Below, piece by piece: positions 55,410 to 64,000 of a DNA stretch of 64,000 bases. Origin of the DNA: GAS188 sp963713805 (GTDB lineage Bacteria; Pseudomonadota; Alphaproteobacteria; Rhizobiales; Beijerinckiaceae); NCBI GenBank assembly GCA_963713805.1, contig CAVQNF010000026.1:186001-250000 (forward strand), in the 5' to 3' direction. The position numbers were made by a program, and so were the translations under genes. The notes beneath the pieces are model-generated. The model did no database searches. It saw nothing but the letters and a program-made list of their open reading frames with translations, and was not told the DNA's origin. Numbering within the stretch: the stretch's first letter is position 1; each line of letters opens with the position of its first letter.

Positions 55410-56756
55410 TCACGCCACCTCTCCTTGAAGCCGCTTCAGCGCGCGCTCGCGCTGAATGAAGGGCAAGAGATGCGACATGTCCGGCCCGTGGTCGAGGCCC
55501 GTCAAGGCGAGCCGCAAGGGCATGAAAAGGGCGCGGCCCTTCCGGTCGGTTCTTTCCTTGAGAAGCAAGGTCCAGTCGCGCCAGCTCGAAGCCTGGAAGG
55601 ATCCTTCGGGCAAGGCCGCGGCGGCTTGCGCCAGGAAGCCGCGATCGCTCTCCGCGATCGCCGGGTGGATCGGCGCGCAGACGATGCGCCACCATGGCGC
55701 CGCGTCCGCGAGTTTTTCGCAATTTCCGCGCACGGCGATCCAGAAGGCTTCGCCTCCTGCGACCCCTTGGGCGAGAAGCCGATCGGCGACCGCCTCATAA
55801 GGCATTGCGTGAAGCAATTTTCCGTTGAGCGCCTGCAATTCATGCTCGTCGAATTTCGCCGAGGCTCGCGAGACCCGGTCGAGGGAGAAATGCTCCCCGA
55901 GCTCGCGCATCGTGGCGACGGGCTGCAATGCTTCCGAGGTTCCGGTGAGCACCGCGAGCGCGGCCACCGCCATGGGTTCGATGCCCGCCTCGCGCAAGCC
56001 GCGCAACGATAGATGGCCGAGCCGCTTCGACAACCCTTCCCCGCTCGCGGTGGTGAGCAGGTTGTGATGGGCGAAGCGGGGCGCCGTGGCACCGAGCGCG
56101 GCGAAGATCTCGAGCTGAACCGCCGTGTTGGTGACATGGTCCTCGCCGCGGATGACCTCGGTGACGCCGAGCTCGGCATCGTCCACGACGCTGGTGAAGG
56201 TATAGAGCGGCTGGCCGTCCTCACGGATGAGCACCGGATCGGAAAGCGAGGTGGTGTCGATATGACAGGGGCCGCGCACGGCGTCGTTCCAGGCGACCAC
56301 CTGCCCCGTGAGCTTGAATCGCCAATGCGGACGGCGGCCCTGCGCCTCGAGTTGCGTTCGATCCTGCGCCGTGAGCCGCAGCGCCGCACGATCATAGATC
56401 GGCGGTGCGCCTCGCTGAAGCTGACGCTTGCGGCGCCGGTCGAGCTCCTCGGCGGTCTCGTAGCAAGGGTAGAGCAGCGCTTTGCCCTTCAGCACCTCCG
56501 CGGCCGCCGCATAGTGGTCGAGCCGGTCCGACTGGCGCAAAACCTCGTGCGGGTGGATGCCGAGCCAGGCGAGATCCTCGACGATGGCGCGCTCATATTC
56601 GGGCTTCGAGCGCTCGCGATCCGTGTCGTCGAGCCGCAGGAGGTAGCGGCCTTGCTCTTTCAGTGCGGTGAGCCAGTTGAACAACGCCGTGCGGGCATTG
56701 CCGATATGGAGAAAGCCGGTCGGCGAAGGCGCGAAACGCAGTTTTGGCGCGGTCAT
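55410..56756 (-). CDS. gltX: glutamyl-tRNA synthetase
   Basis: Starting at the ATG at 56756 the protein has 448 residues. The class I motifs are clear: HIGN in 'APSPTGFLHIGNARTALFNW' and the KMSKS counterpart LSKRLG in 'GEGLSKRLGHLSLRGLREAG'. It charges tRNA-Glu in the cytoplasm. The length is that of the shorter alphaproteobacterial paralogue (GltX1/GltX2 pairs occur), so it may be a non-discriminating enzyme or one of two. The open frame continues upstream to 56975 through a repeat element, which is not part of the protein. Confidence 0.95.
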   Translation of the reverse strand: MTAPKLRFAPSPTGFLHIGNARTALFNWLTALKEQGRYLLRLDDTDRERSKPEYERAIVEDLAWLGIHPHEVLRQSDRLDHYAAAAEVLKGKALLYPCYETAEELDRRRKRQLQRGAPPIYDRAALRLTAQDRTQLEAQGRRPHWRFKLTGQVVAWNDAVRGPCHIDTTSLSDPVLIREDGQPLYTFTSVVDDAELGVTEVIRGEDHVTNTAVQLEIFAALGATAPRFAHHNLLTTASGEGLSKRLGHLSLRGLREAGIEPMAVAALAVLTGTSEALQPVATMRELGEHFSLDRVSRASAKFDEHELQALNGKLLHAMPYEAVADRLLAQGVAGGEAFWIAVRGNCEKLADAAPWWRIVCAPIHPAIAESDRGFLAQAAAALPEGSFQASSWRDWTLLLKERTDRKGRALFMPLRLALTGLDHGPDMSHLLPFIQRERALKRLQGEVA

Positions 56757-56814
56757 GGGCTCCTTATGGCAGACGAGCGCCGTGATCGCCACTTCGCCTA
56801 CGCGTCCCAACCTC

Positions 56815-56931
56815 GTCATGGCCGGGCATCGGCCCGGCCATCTACGGACTTTTTCCTGGTTGGTTGGGGAAGGAAGGCGTGGGTCACCGGACCTGATCCT
56901 CGGAATAAACCCGAGGACGGTGTGACGCGTG
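56815..56931. repeat. dispersed intergenic repeat between gltX and nadE, running into the 3' end of nadE
   Basis: gtcatggccgggca / cggcccggccatctacg (56815-56851) forms the same dyad as at 10034, followed by the pair cctcgg / ccgagg (about 56896-56914). The second half overlaps the last codons of nadE. Confidence 0.6.
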
Positions 56932-58610
56932 GGCGTAGTCGCGAAAACCGTTGGTGATCGGATAGCGGCGATCACGGCCGAAATTCCTGAGTGTCACCTT
57001 GGGACCGGGCGCTGCCTGACGGCGCTTGTATTCGGCAAGATACAAGAGCCGCTCGATCTTGCGGACGACCTCCTCATCGAACCCTTTGGCGACCAGGTCG
57101 GGCAACGCTCATTTCCCGCTCGACGAGGCCCTCGAGAATGGCATCGAGCACGTCGTACGGTGGCAGGGAATCCTCGTCCCTCTGGTTTTCGCGCAGCTCC
57201 GCCGACGGCGCCTTCTCGAGGATGCTCGGCGGAATGACGATCACCGGCCGGCCCCTTCGCGTCCTTCGGCTTCCAGCGATTGCGCAAGGCGCAGAGCCGA
57301 TAGACCTGCGTCTTGTAAAGGTCCTTGATGGGGTTGAAGCCGCCGTTCATGTCGCCGTAAAGCGTCGCGTAGCCGACCGACATCTCCGACTTGTTGCCGG
57401 TCGTCACCAGCATGGCAGCCGAGCTTGTTGGAGATCGACATGAGAATGACGCCTCGCGCGCGGCTTTGCAGGTTCTCTTCGGTGACGTCGCGGGGGCGCC
57501 CCTGGAACAAGGGCGACAAGCACCGCCTCGAAGGCCTCGACCGGCGCCGCGATCGGCACGGTATCGAGGCGCACGCCGAGACGTTCGGCGCAGCTTGCAG
57601 CGTCAGAAAGGCTCTCCTTCGACGTGTAGCGGTAGGGCAGCATCACGCAGTGCACGCGCTCCGCCCCGAGCGCATCGACCGCGAGCGTCGGCGGCGAGCG
57701 CCGAATCGACGCCGCCCGAGAGACCGAGCACGACGCCTGGAAAGCCGTTCTTCTCGACGTAATCGCGAAGCCCGACGAAGGCAGGCAGGTATAGTCGGCC
57801 TCGTCGCCACGGATCGACGGCCGAGCGCGGCCCTTCGATCAGCGACCAGCCCTGCGCCTCGTGCCGGTAGCGCAGAAGGGCGACCTTCTCCTCGAAGGCC
57901 GGAAGGCTCGCCGCGATCTCGCCCTTTGCATCGAGCGCGAAGGAGGCGCCGTCGAAGACGAGCTCGTCCTGGCCGCCGACCTGGTTGAGATAGACGAAAG
58001 GCATTCGCGTTTCACGCACGCGCTCGCGCACCACATCGACGCGCTCGGCGACCTTGTCGCGCCAATAGGGTGAGGCGTTCGGCACGAGCAGGAGGCTCGC
58101 TCGCGTGTCCCGGAAGCAGGAAAGAAGCCCCGGACCCCAGATGTCCTCGCAGATCGGGATGCCGATCTCGATGCCCCGAAAGAGGATGGGAAGCGGGCGG
58201 GGGCCCGGCGTGAACACCCTTTTCTCGTCGAAGACGCCGTAATTCGGCAGGTCGACCTTGAAACGCAGGCCCAGGATTTCGCCCTGTTCCAAGAGGGCGT
58301 AGGCGTTGTAGAGCTTGCCGCCTTCCGCGTAAGGCAAGCCCATGAGCATAGCCGGGCCGCCATCGGCCGTGTCGCGCGCCAAGGCTTCGAGCGCGCGACG
58401 GCAGGCCTGCTGGAAGCCGGGCCTGAGCACGAGGTCCTCGGCCGGGTAGCCGGACAGATACATCTCGCTGAACATGATGATATCCGCGCCCTGCCGCGCC
58501 GCCCCCGCCCGCGCGTCACGCGCCTTGGCAAGATTGCCGGCCACATCGCCGACCGTCGGGTTGAGCTGTGCGAGCGCGATCGTAAGCTCGCTCACGGCAA
58601 GCTGCGTCAT
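56884..58610 (-). pseudogene. nadE: glutamine-dependent NAD+ synthetase, about five frameshifts
   Basis: The first 300 residues from 58610 read normally: a glutaminase (nitrilase-fold) domain with Glu in 'FSEMYLSGYPAEDL', Lys in 'FKVDLPNYGVFDEKR' and Cys in 'PICEDIWGPG', then the ATP-PPi loop SGGVDSAL. From about 57690 the frame changes near 57690, 57510, 57420, 57245 and 57105. The sequence between is conserved ('YRYTSKESLSDAA', 'VTEENLQSRARGVILMSISN', 'TTGNKSEMSVGYATLYGDMN', 'DRRYPITNGFRD'). The enzyme makes NAD from deamido-NAD and glutamine; it is normally essential, so sequence error is the likeliest reason for the breaks. The tail after ITNGFRD is encoded by a repeat. Confidence 0.9.
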
Positions 58611-58875
58611 GAGGCTTCATATCAAGCCCGGAGGAGCAAGCCCAGTCGCGAGCGCATGGATTTCACGGGAGGTGCGGGCCATGACCTTGCGCGCATTCCT
58701 CAAAGCTTGCGACATCCCGGCCGTTCCCTGCGACGCCGGGAGCGTATCGATCGCGATCGAAGGAGATTTCGGTCGCACTTTAAAGGCGCACGGATAACGG
58801 GCTCGCGGCCGGGCCGTCGGGAATTGACAGTTTCGGTGCTTCGCCCCATGCCGCTTCGCCGTCGGAGACCGCCTC

Positions 58876-59580
58876 ATGGATATCCTCGCCTCGATCCGCA
58901 AGATGCTCGTGCCCATCCATCGGGAGGGCTATGTGTTCATTCTGGCCGGGCTCGTGGCGATGCTCGTCCTCGGATGGGTGTGGGAGCCCTTGTTCTGGCT
59001 CTGCGGCCTCATCACCGCATGGATCATCTACTTCTTTCGCGACCCGCCTCGCGTGACGCCGCTCGGCGATGGCCTCATCGTCTCGCCGGCCGATGGAAGG
59101 GTGAGCGCGGTCGCGCGCGCGGTGCCGCCGCCGGAACTCGGCCTCGGGCCTGCGCCCCTCATGCGCATCTCGATCTTCATGAGCGTTTTCGATTGTCATG
59201 TGAATCGCTCACCCGTCGCGGGCCGCATCGCCAAGATCGCCTATCGGCCGGGGCTTTTTCTCAATGCCGATCTCGACAAGGCGAGCGAGGACAATGAGCG
59301 CAACGCCCTTTTGCTCGAGACGCCACAAGGGCAGATCGCGCTGGTGCAGATCGCGGGCCTCATCGCTCGACGCATCGTCACCGCCGTGACCGAGGGAGAG
59401 ACGCCGCAAGCGGGCGAGCGCATCGGCATCATTCGCTTCGGCTCGCGCGTCGATGTCTATCTGCCCGACGGCTTCCAAATTCTCGCGGGCGAGGGCCAGC
59501 GCGCGATCGCCGGCGAAACCGTGCTCGCTTCTTTCGGCAAGGCAGACCGCCCCGCGGGGCTTCCGCACGGCGTGACATGA
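58876..59580 (+). CDS. psd: phosphatidylserine decarboxylase proenzyme
   Basis: The 234-residue protein is the short-type Psd that converts phosphatidylserine to phosphatidylethanolamine at the inner membrane. One or two hydrophobic helices near the start (LVAMLVLGWVWEPLFWLCGL) anchor it. The core has 'FRDPPRVTPLGDGLIVSPAD', 'SIFMSVFDCHVNRSPVAGRI' and the self-cleavage site Gly-Ser in IRFGSRVDVYLP, where the pyruvoyl group forms. It works with pssA about 430 bp downstream on the same strand. Confidence 0.95.
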   Translation: MDILASIRKMLVPIHREGYVFILAGLVAMLVLGWVWEPLFWLCGLITAWIIYFFRDPPRVTPLGDGLIVSPADGRVSAVARAVPPPELGLGPAPLMRISIFMSVFDCHVNRSPVAGRIAKIAYRPGLFLNADLDKASEDNERNALLLETPQGQIALVQIAGLIARRIVTAVTEGETPQAGERIGIIRFGSRVDVYLPDGFQILAGEGQRAIAGETVLASFGKADRPAGLPHGVT

Positions 59581-59710
59581 AACGGCACGACCGCGCTCAA
59601 GCCGAAGGGCATGGCGCGAAGGCGCCGATTCGCGCTAGAATGGGGCGTGATGCAAGAAACGGAATGGCCGGGGGATCCCGATTTCCTTTCGAGCCTCGTT
59701 CGGTAATCTT

Positions 59711-59942
59711 TCCGCTCATTCCCGCGAATGCGGGAATCCAGAATTGAGAGGCAAGCCCGGAAAGGCCTGGATTCCCGCATTCCAGGCCGTGTGAAAAGCC
59801 CCGCAGCCTCACCTCCGCTCATTCCCGCGAGAAAGCGGGAATCCAGGTTTCGGGCTGGCACTGCAAGTCTGGATCCCCGCATTCGCGGGGATGAGCGGAG
59901 ATGAGGTTTTCGCCCATCCTCATTCGCGGGAATGAGCGGAGG
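59711..59942. repeat. cluster of five hairpin repeats (cattcccgcgaatgcgggaatcc type) between psd and pssA
   Basis: Five copies or half-copies of an inverted repeat of the form attcccgc-N-gcgggaat lie at about 59712, 59769, 59816, 59870 and 59917. They fill the psd-pssA gap. The element is a widespread proteobacterial intergenic repeat. No gene lies in the 59581-60012 gap. Confidence 0.8.
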
Positions 59943-60012
59943 TGGATGAGCGCAAGACAGGAGATCGTTCGCGGTCTCGGGCCAATAATGAGGAAAGCGA
60001 GACAGAGCTCGA

Positions 60013-60849
60013 ATGAATGACCCGCGCAGATCGGGTGACGCCTCGGTCGAGGCTCGCAAGAAGCGAGGCCTCCGATCCGTGCCGTTGCGCGTGCTCATTC
60101 CGAACCTGCTGACGCTCTTCGGCCTCGCGCTCGGCCTCACGGCGATCCGTTTCTCGTATGAAGACAGGGTCAATCTGGCGGTGATCGCCGTGGTGGCGGC
60201 CGCCGGGCTCGACGGGCTCGACGGGCGGGTCGCGAGATTGTTGCGCGGGACCTCGCGCTTCGGGGCGGAACTCGATTCGCTCGCCGATTTCGTCAATTTC
60301 GGCGTCGCTCCGGCCCTCATCCTCTACGGCACGCTCTTGCATGCGGCGCGCTCGCTCGGCTGGCTGGCGGCCCTCGTCTTCGCGACCGCGATGGCGCTGA
60401 GACTCGCCCGCTTCAACGTGACGCTCGACGATCTTTCCCGTCCCGATTGGAAGAAGAATTTCTTCACCGGCGTGCCGGCTCCGGCAGGCGCGATCACCGG
60501 CATGTTGCCGCTCTATCTTCTCAAGCTCGGCTTCGGCGATCTGCCGGGCTTCGTTCCCCTCTCGGTCGGCTATGTTCTGGTGGTCGCCTTCCTGATGGTG
60601 AGCGAGCTGCCGATCTACGCCGGCAAGACGCTCGGCACCTCGGTCACGCGCGACAAGGTGCTCTTCGTGTTCCTCGCGAGCGTCCTGCTGATCACGCTCG
60701 TCGTCAACTTCACCTTCGTGACACTCGCCGTGCTCACCCTCGTCTATCTCGCGCTCATTCCGTTGAGCGTCAGGCGCTACCGCTCGCTTGATCGCGCCTG
60801 GAGCGAGGCGCGCACGCGGGGCGAGCCGGTGGCCGGCGAAAAGACCTGA
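60013..60849 (+). CDS. pssA: CDP-diacylglycerol-serine O-phosphatidyltransferase
   Basis: A 278-residue integral membrane protein with about eight helices. The CDP-alcohol phosphotransferase motif is 'LDGLDGRVARLL' continuing to 'TSRFGAELDSLADFVNFG'. The enzyme makes phosphatidylserine from CDP-diacylglycerol and serine, the substrate for psd upstream. The pair forms the main phosphatidylethanolamine route. Confidence 0.95.
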   Translation: MNDPRRSGDASVEARKKRGLRSVPLRVLIPNLLTLFGLALGLTAIRFSYEDRVNLAVIAVVAAAGLDGLDGRVARLLRGTSRFGAELDSLADFVNFGVAPALILYGTLLHAARSLGWLAALVFATAMALRLARFNVTLDDLSRPDWKKNFFTGVPAPAGAITGMLPLYLLKLGFGDLPGFVPLSVGYVLVVAFLMVSELPIYAGKTLGTSVTRDKVLFVFLASVLLITLVVNFTFVTLAVLTLVYLALIPLSVRRYRSLDRAWSEARTRGEPVAGEKT

Positions 60850-61129
60850 CGAACTCAGCCGGCGACGGAAGGGCGCGGCTCCAGGCTTCTCGGGTGCCGA
60901 GCCGCGCAGCATCATCCTCGAAGCCGTTGCATCGAAGAGCGCACGGTCATCGGCGCCCCTGCATCGGAATGCGTAGGCCGAAAGAGCCATTTTCGCCGCA
61001 TCGGCAAGAAGGTAAAAAAGAGGGGCGAGCCGCCTCTCTCATTATAGGCGACGAGCCAAGGGCCGGCCTTTGAGCCCATCAAGGCCGGCCCGCCTTCCAG
61101 AATTTCGATGATGACATCCGAACGCGGCG

Positions 61130-61477
61130 TCATGTCCTCGCGACGAGGCGCCTTGCATTCGCGCGGACGCGCCGACGTGCCGGCCGATAAGCGGCGATGC
61201 CGATCGCCCTCGTTCGGCGCAGCAGGTTCGGTAGGCTTTCGCCGCGCAGCACGCTTGCGGCAAGAAGGGCCATTTCCTGCTGAGCGCCGAGGGCGCCCTC
61301 CAGCATGGCCGCGAGCTTTTCGCTCGCCATCATAAGGATCTCGGGATCGAGCGCCCTTTCGGGAAAGAACGCAGCCTCGGCGAGGATCGGTGCTCGTGCC
61401 GCCATGGTCAGAGCCGCGTCGCGCGCCAGATGGGAAGCGCTGAAAAGCGCGAGCCAATAACCGTAGGGCGTGAACAT
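61130..61477 (-). CDS. small phasin-like/helical hypothetical protein
   Basis: From the ATG at 61477 a 115-residue, mainly helical protein results ('YGYWLALFSASHLARDAALT', 'MASEKLAAMLEGALGAQQEM'), ending in an Arg-rich tail (YRPARRRVRANARRLVART). Small proteins with a similar 'VRANARRL' end are common in Hyphomicrobiales and some are annotated as phasins, but I cannot confirm polyhydroxyalkanoate binding. It is divergent from infA. Confidence 0.6.
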   Translation of the reverse strand: MFTPYGYWLALFSASHLARDAALTMAARAPILAEAAFFPERALDPEILMMASEKLAAMLEGALGAQQEMALLAASVLRGESLPNLLRRTRAIGIAAYRPARRRVRANARRLVART

Positions 61478-61674
61478 CGTTTGCGTCGACCCGGCCGTTG
61501 CGTGGTGATCTTCTTCGAGGTGAGACTCCGAAAGGCCGATCCATATTCCTGACCAACCGTAAATCTTGCTTGAACCGGGCACGGCTCGCGGATGCGGCCC
61601 TGGCCGAGCGGGCCGGTTTGGGGCGCCGAAGACGGTCACGGGCACGATATGGCCGCAAAAATGATTTCCATTTT

Positions 61675-61691
61675 GGCGGATCATGCTCTAG
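61675..61691. repeat. third copy of the gatcatgctctag repeat core
   Basis: The core ggatcatgctctag lies about 60 bp upstream of infA, preceded by atttccattttggcgg. It matches the copies at 36344 and 48305 and here does not touch a stop codon. Confidence 0.6.
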
Positions 61692-61749
61692 CCATTGGCG
61701 CGATGTCGGGCGCACGGCGCGGCGCTCAGCCGTCAACGAAAGGATGTTG

Positions 61750-61968
61750 ATGTCGAAGGAAGAGCTTCTCGAATTTCCAGGAATGGTCACCGAGCTCCTG
61801 CCGAACGCCATGTTCCGCGTGAAGCTCGAGAATGACCATGAGATCGTCGCCCATACCGCGGGCAAGATGCGCAAGAACCGCATTCGCGTTCTGATGGGCG
61901 ACAAGGTGCTGGTCGAAATGACGCCCTATGACCTGAGCAAAGGCCGCATCACCTATCGCTTCAAGTGA
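61750..61968 (+). CDS. infA: translation initiation factor IF-1
   Basis: 72 residues, the usual length: 'MSKEELLEFPGMVTELLPNA', 'VKLENDHEIVAHTAGKMRKN' and the end TPYDLSKGRITYRFK. The ATG at 61750 has AAAGGA six bases upstream; in-frame ATG and TTG codons two and one codons earlier are ignored. IF-1 binds the 30S A site with IF-2 and IF-3. Maf follows 36 bp downstream, the order conserved in Hyphomicrobiales. Confidence 0.97.
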   Translation: MSKEELLEFPGMVTELLPNAMFRVKLENDHEIVAHTAGKMRKNRIRVLMGDKVLVEMTPYDLSKGRITYRFK

Positions 61969-62004
61969 TGGCGGGCGGGGCGATCAGGCTCGAGGATCGA
62001 TAGC

Positions 62005-62634
62005 GTGACCCCAGCCCAGAGGCCCCGACTGATCCTGGCCTCCGCCTCACCGCGACGCTTGCAGCTCCTCGAACAGATCGGCGTCACGCCCGACCAGATG
62101 ATTCCCGCCGATATCGACGAGGCGCCGCGCAAGGGAGAGGCGCCGCGCAGTCTCGCGACGCGGCTTGCGCGCGAGAAGGCGGAGGCGGCGGCGAGGATCG
62201 CGCGCCTCAAGGGCGATGGGGCGAGCTCGATCGTGCTGGCCGCCGACACGGTGGTCGCCGTCGGCCGGCGCATCTTGCCGAAGCCGGAGCTCGTGGACGA
62301 GGCGGCCGCGTGCCTGCGCCTCCTGTCGGGGCGGGCGCATAAGGTGTTCACCGGCATCTGCCTGATCACGCCCAAACACGCGCGGCGCGAGCGCCTGATC
62401 GAGACGAGGGTGAGGTTCAAGCGGCTCTCGCGTAATGATTTCGACGCCTATCTCGCGAGCGGAGAATGGCGCGGCAAGGCAGGCGGCTACGCCATCCAGG
62501 GCAAGGCCGGCGCCTTCGTGTTGAAGCTCATCGGTTCGCCCTCGAATGTCGTCGGCCTGCCGTTGCAGGAGACGCTGAATCTTCTCGATGGCGAGGGCTA
62601 TCCGGTGCATCTCAATTGGCTGAACTCGGCCTGA
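62005..62634 (+). CDS. maf: Maf-family nucleotide pyrophosphatase
   Basis: The 209-residue protein begins with 'RPRLILASASPRRLQLLEQI', the SxSPRR substrate-binding motif, and has 'VLAADTVVAVGRRILPKPEL' and 'GKAGGYAIQGKAGAFVLKLI', typical of the Maf/YceF family. These hydrolyse dTTP, UTP and modified nucleotides or m7GTP. The GTG/ATG area at 62005 has no overlap with infA. In related bacteria yacG often follows; here no yacG frame is seen after maf. Confidence 0.95.
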   Translation: MTPAQRPRLILASASPRRLQLLEQIGVTPDQMIPADIDEAPRKGEAPRSLATRLAREKAEAAARIARLKGDGASSIVLAADTVVAVGRRILPKPELVDEAAACLRLLSGRAHKVFTGICLITPKHARRERLIETRVRFKRLSRNDFDAYLASGEWRGKAGGYAIQGKAGAFVLKLIGSPSNVVGLPLQETLNLLDGEGYPVHLNWLNSA

Positions 62635-62678
62635 GTGAGATCGGCGCCCGCGCATGATCCACAAAAAATGGGAACTGT

Positions 62679-63687
62679 TCATCGCTTGAGCTTGCGCGCA
62701 CCGCCGAATTTGTCCCTCCACGCCGGCAGCGCCCCATTGAACGGCAGCGCCGTCGCCTCATAGACGCCGCGCGCCACCGCGCGGGCGAGGCAATCGGACG
62801 CGAGCGCGCCGATCTCCACGAGGTCACGATCGGGATCCTGCAAGGGGCGTCGCCCGGAGGCGGCGGCAAAAACGATGTCGCCGTCGAATAGCGCATGGGC
62901 GAGCCGCAGCCCCTTCGACAAGCCGCCCTGAGCGATCATCGCGAGGCGCTTCGCCTGCGATTTGGTCAGCACGGCGTCGGTCGCGACGAGCGCGATCGTG
63001 GTCGCGAATTCAGCGCCGCCCTTCCAGGCGAGCCTGAGGTCGCTGTCGGTGAGGCGAGACGGCGAGCCGAGCCCGCCGAACTCTTCGGCTTGCTCCCAGG
63101 GCGCCGCCCAGAAATGCGGGCCATCCCCGATCACGGCAGAGCCGATGGCATTGACCACCGCAAGCACGGCGACGACATGGCCGGAGCGCGCGTGGACGCT
63201 TCGCCGAACCCAGGCCACCCTTGAGATTGACGGTCGTCGCGCCGAAGCCGGCGCCGGCCGTGCCGAGCGGCAGGTCGCGGCTTGCCGCGCCGCAGGCCGC
63301 GTAGGCGAGCTCGCGATAGGGGGGATAGCGGCCCCAATCCTTGTCGCCGCCGTTCAGCAAATCGAAGCAGATGGCCTGCGGCACGATCGGCACGCGCGCG
63401 CCTGCGACCGGAACGCCGCGCCCGCGTTCACGCAGCCAAGCTTGCGCGCCCGAAGCGGCGTCGAGGCCGAAGGCCGAGCCGCCCGAGAGCACGATGGCAT
63501 CGATGCGTTCGACCCATGCGTCGGGCGCGAGGCATTCGAGGTCGCGCCCGGCCGGAGCTCCTCCCGAAACCGAGACCGAAGCGACCGCCGGTTCCTCGAA
63601 GACCACGACCGTCACGCCCGAAGCGAGAGGCGCATCATGTGCCGAGCCGACGGTGATCCCGGCGACATCGGTGACGAGGTTTCGCAT
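62679..63687 (-). pseudogene. P1-family (DmpA/BapA-like) peptidase, one frameshift
   Basis: From the ATG at 63687 the first part reads 'NLVTDVAGITVGSAHDAPLA', 'DAIVLSGGSAFGLDAASGAQ', 'GTAGAGFGATTVNLKGGLGS'. The C-terminal part, 'VAVLAVVNAIGSAVIGDGPH' to 'FGGARKLKR', is in another frame. An extra A near 63212 separates them; the product would be about 335 residues. DmpA-type aminopeptidases self-cleave before a Ser near the 'KGGLGSA' block, where the shift happens to lie. The enzyme's role here is unknown. Confidence 0.87.
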
Positions 63688-63731
63688 CACGAGGTTTCCG
63701 AGCTGCTCATCGCCGTGAATACCGGATGTGC

Positions 63732-64000
63732 TCAGAGCGACGCCGTCGGTGCGTTCGGCAAGCGCATGACGAGCACGGAACATTGGGCGTGACGCACGAT
63801 GTTCGCAGCGTTCGAGCCGATCAGATAGGTGCTCCAGTTCGGGCGATGAGACCCGACCACGATCAGATCGGCCTTCATTCTCGCAGCTTCCTTGAGCACT
63901 TCGTCATAGACGCTGCCGAAAGGGGAAGAAACCGTGACCCGGCCCTTCGGCAGATCGAGCTTGGCCGCGAGGTTTTCGAGCGCCGTCGAGAGCCGCCTTC
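63732..64000 (-). CDS. universal stress protein, UspA family (N-terminus beyond the window)
   Basis: The last 88 residues are seen, reading from the right edge to a TGA at 63732-63734. The nucleotide-binding motif G-2x-G-9x-GS is present as 'VVGSHRPNWSTYLIGSNAA' followed by 'NIVRHAQCSVLVMR', the standard UspA C-terminus. The preceding 'SSPFGSVYDEVLKEAARMKA' helix is also typical. ATP-binding stress protein of the cytoplasm; the function is not specific. Confidence 0.9.
   Translation of the reverse strand, partial: RRLSTALENLAAKLDLPKGRVTVSSPFGSVYDEVLKEAARMKADLIVVGSHRPNWSTYLIGSNAANIVRHAQCSVLVMRLPNAPTASL

Noticed and set aside
59711..59942. Possible CRISPR array
   Set aside because: Units are palindromic intergenic elements with unequal spacing and orientation, without spacers of constant length and without cas genes.
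62635..62680. yacG after maf
   Set aside because: The gap is too short and no CxxC...C...C frame is present; the peptidase gene follows at once.

Overview
This is a GC-rich stretch of chromosome from an alphaproteobacterium, most likely of the Hyphomicrobiales (Rhizobiales). The lineage is inferred from recognisable gene families (DUF2125, DUF2093 next to xseA, a short 448-residue GltX, the infA sequence, the DUF2126/ATP-grasp/alpha-E operon) and from intergenic repeat families common in that order. Most of the window is housekeeping, with some operons and many genes separated by short gaps.

Layout. 0-9 kb: comF (partial), a HugZ-like protein, deoB, a large MscS channel, a ChaC-like enzyme, a DUF2125 protein, alanine dehydrogenase and a small unknown gene. 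9-17 kb: ferredoxin, crotonase, then a minus-strand catabolic-looking operon (NMT1/THI5-type ABC transporter, FAD oxidoreductase, class III CoA-transferase) divergent from a LysR gene. Every gene of that operon except the CoA-transferase is broken by small frameshifts. 17-24 kb: a coupled operon of transglutaminase-DUF2126 (putative amidoligase), circularly permuted ATP-grasp/alpha-E and a second transglutaminase, whose product is unknown. 24-29 kb: coaBC-dut, rplS, a second MscS-type channel, then an AT-rich insert with one foreign gene. 29-41 kb: cytochrome P450, ygfZ, tag, an HD protein, a phosphatase, an ECF sigma/RskA-like anti-sigma pair with a fasciclin gene, an RraA-like gene, yciB, tam and acs.

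41-53 kb is dense in toxin-antitoxin genes: Phd/MazF, two BrnT/BrnA copies on a 951-bp tandem duplication, a solitary PemK/MazF and MqsR/MqsA. Among them lie a SIMPL protein, a DUF1761 gene with a truncated duplicate, malonyl-CoA decarboxylase plus malonyl-CoA synthetase, and a CPA1 antiporter. 53-64 kb: a UPF0280/DUF2093/xseA group, gltX, nadE (frameshifted), psd-pssA, a small phasin-like gene, infA, maf, a P1-family peptidase (frameshifted) and a partial universal stress protein.

Two points for the reader. First, single-base indels, several at short G/C runs, break genes throughout, including nadE, which is normally essential, so many of the 'pseudogenes' may be sequence errors. Second, the most interesting structures are the mosaic brnTA duplication, the ladder of ribosome-binding-site/start repeats before mqsA, the sigma/anti-sigma/fasciclin module with matching promoter-like motifs, and the DUF2126/ATP-grasp operon.
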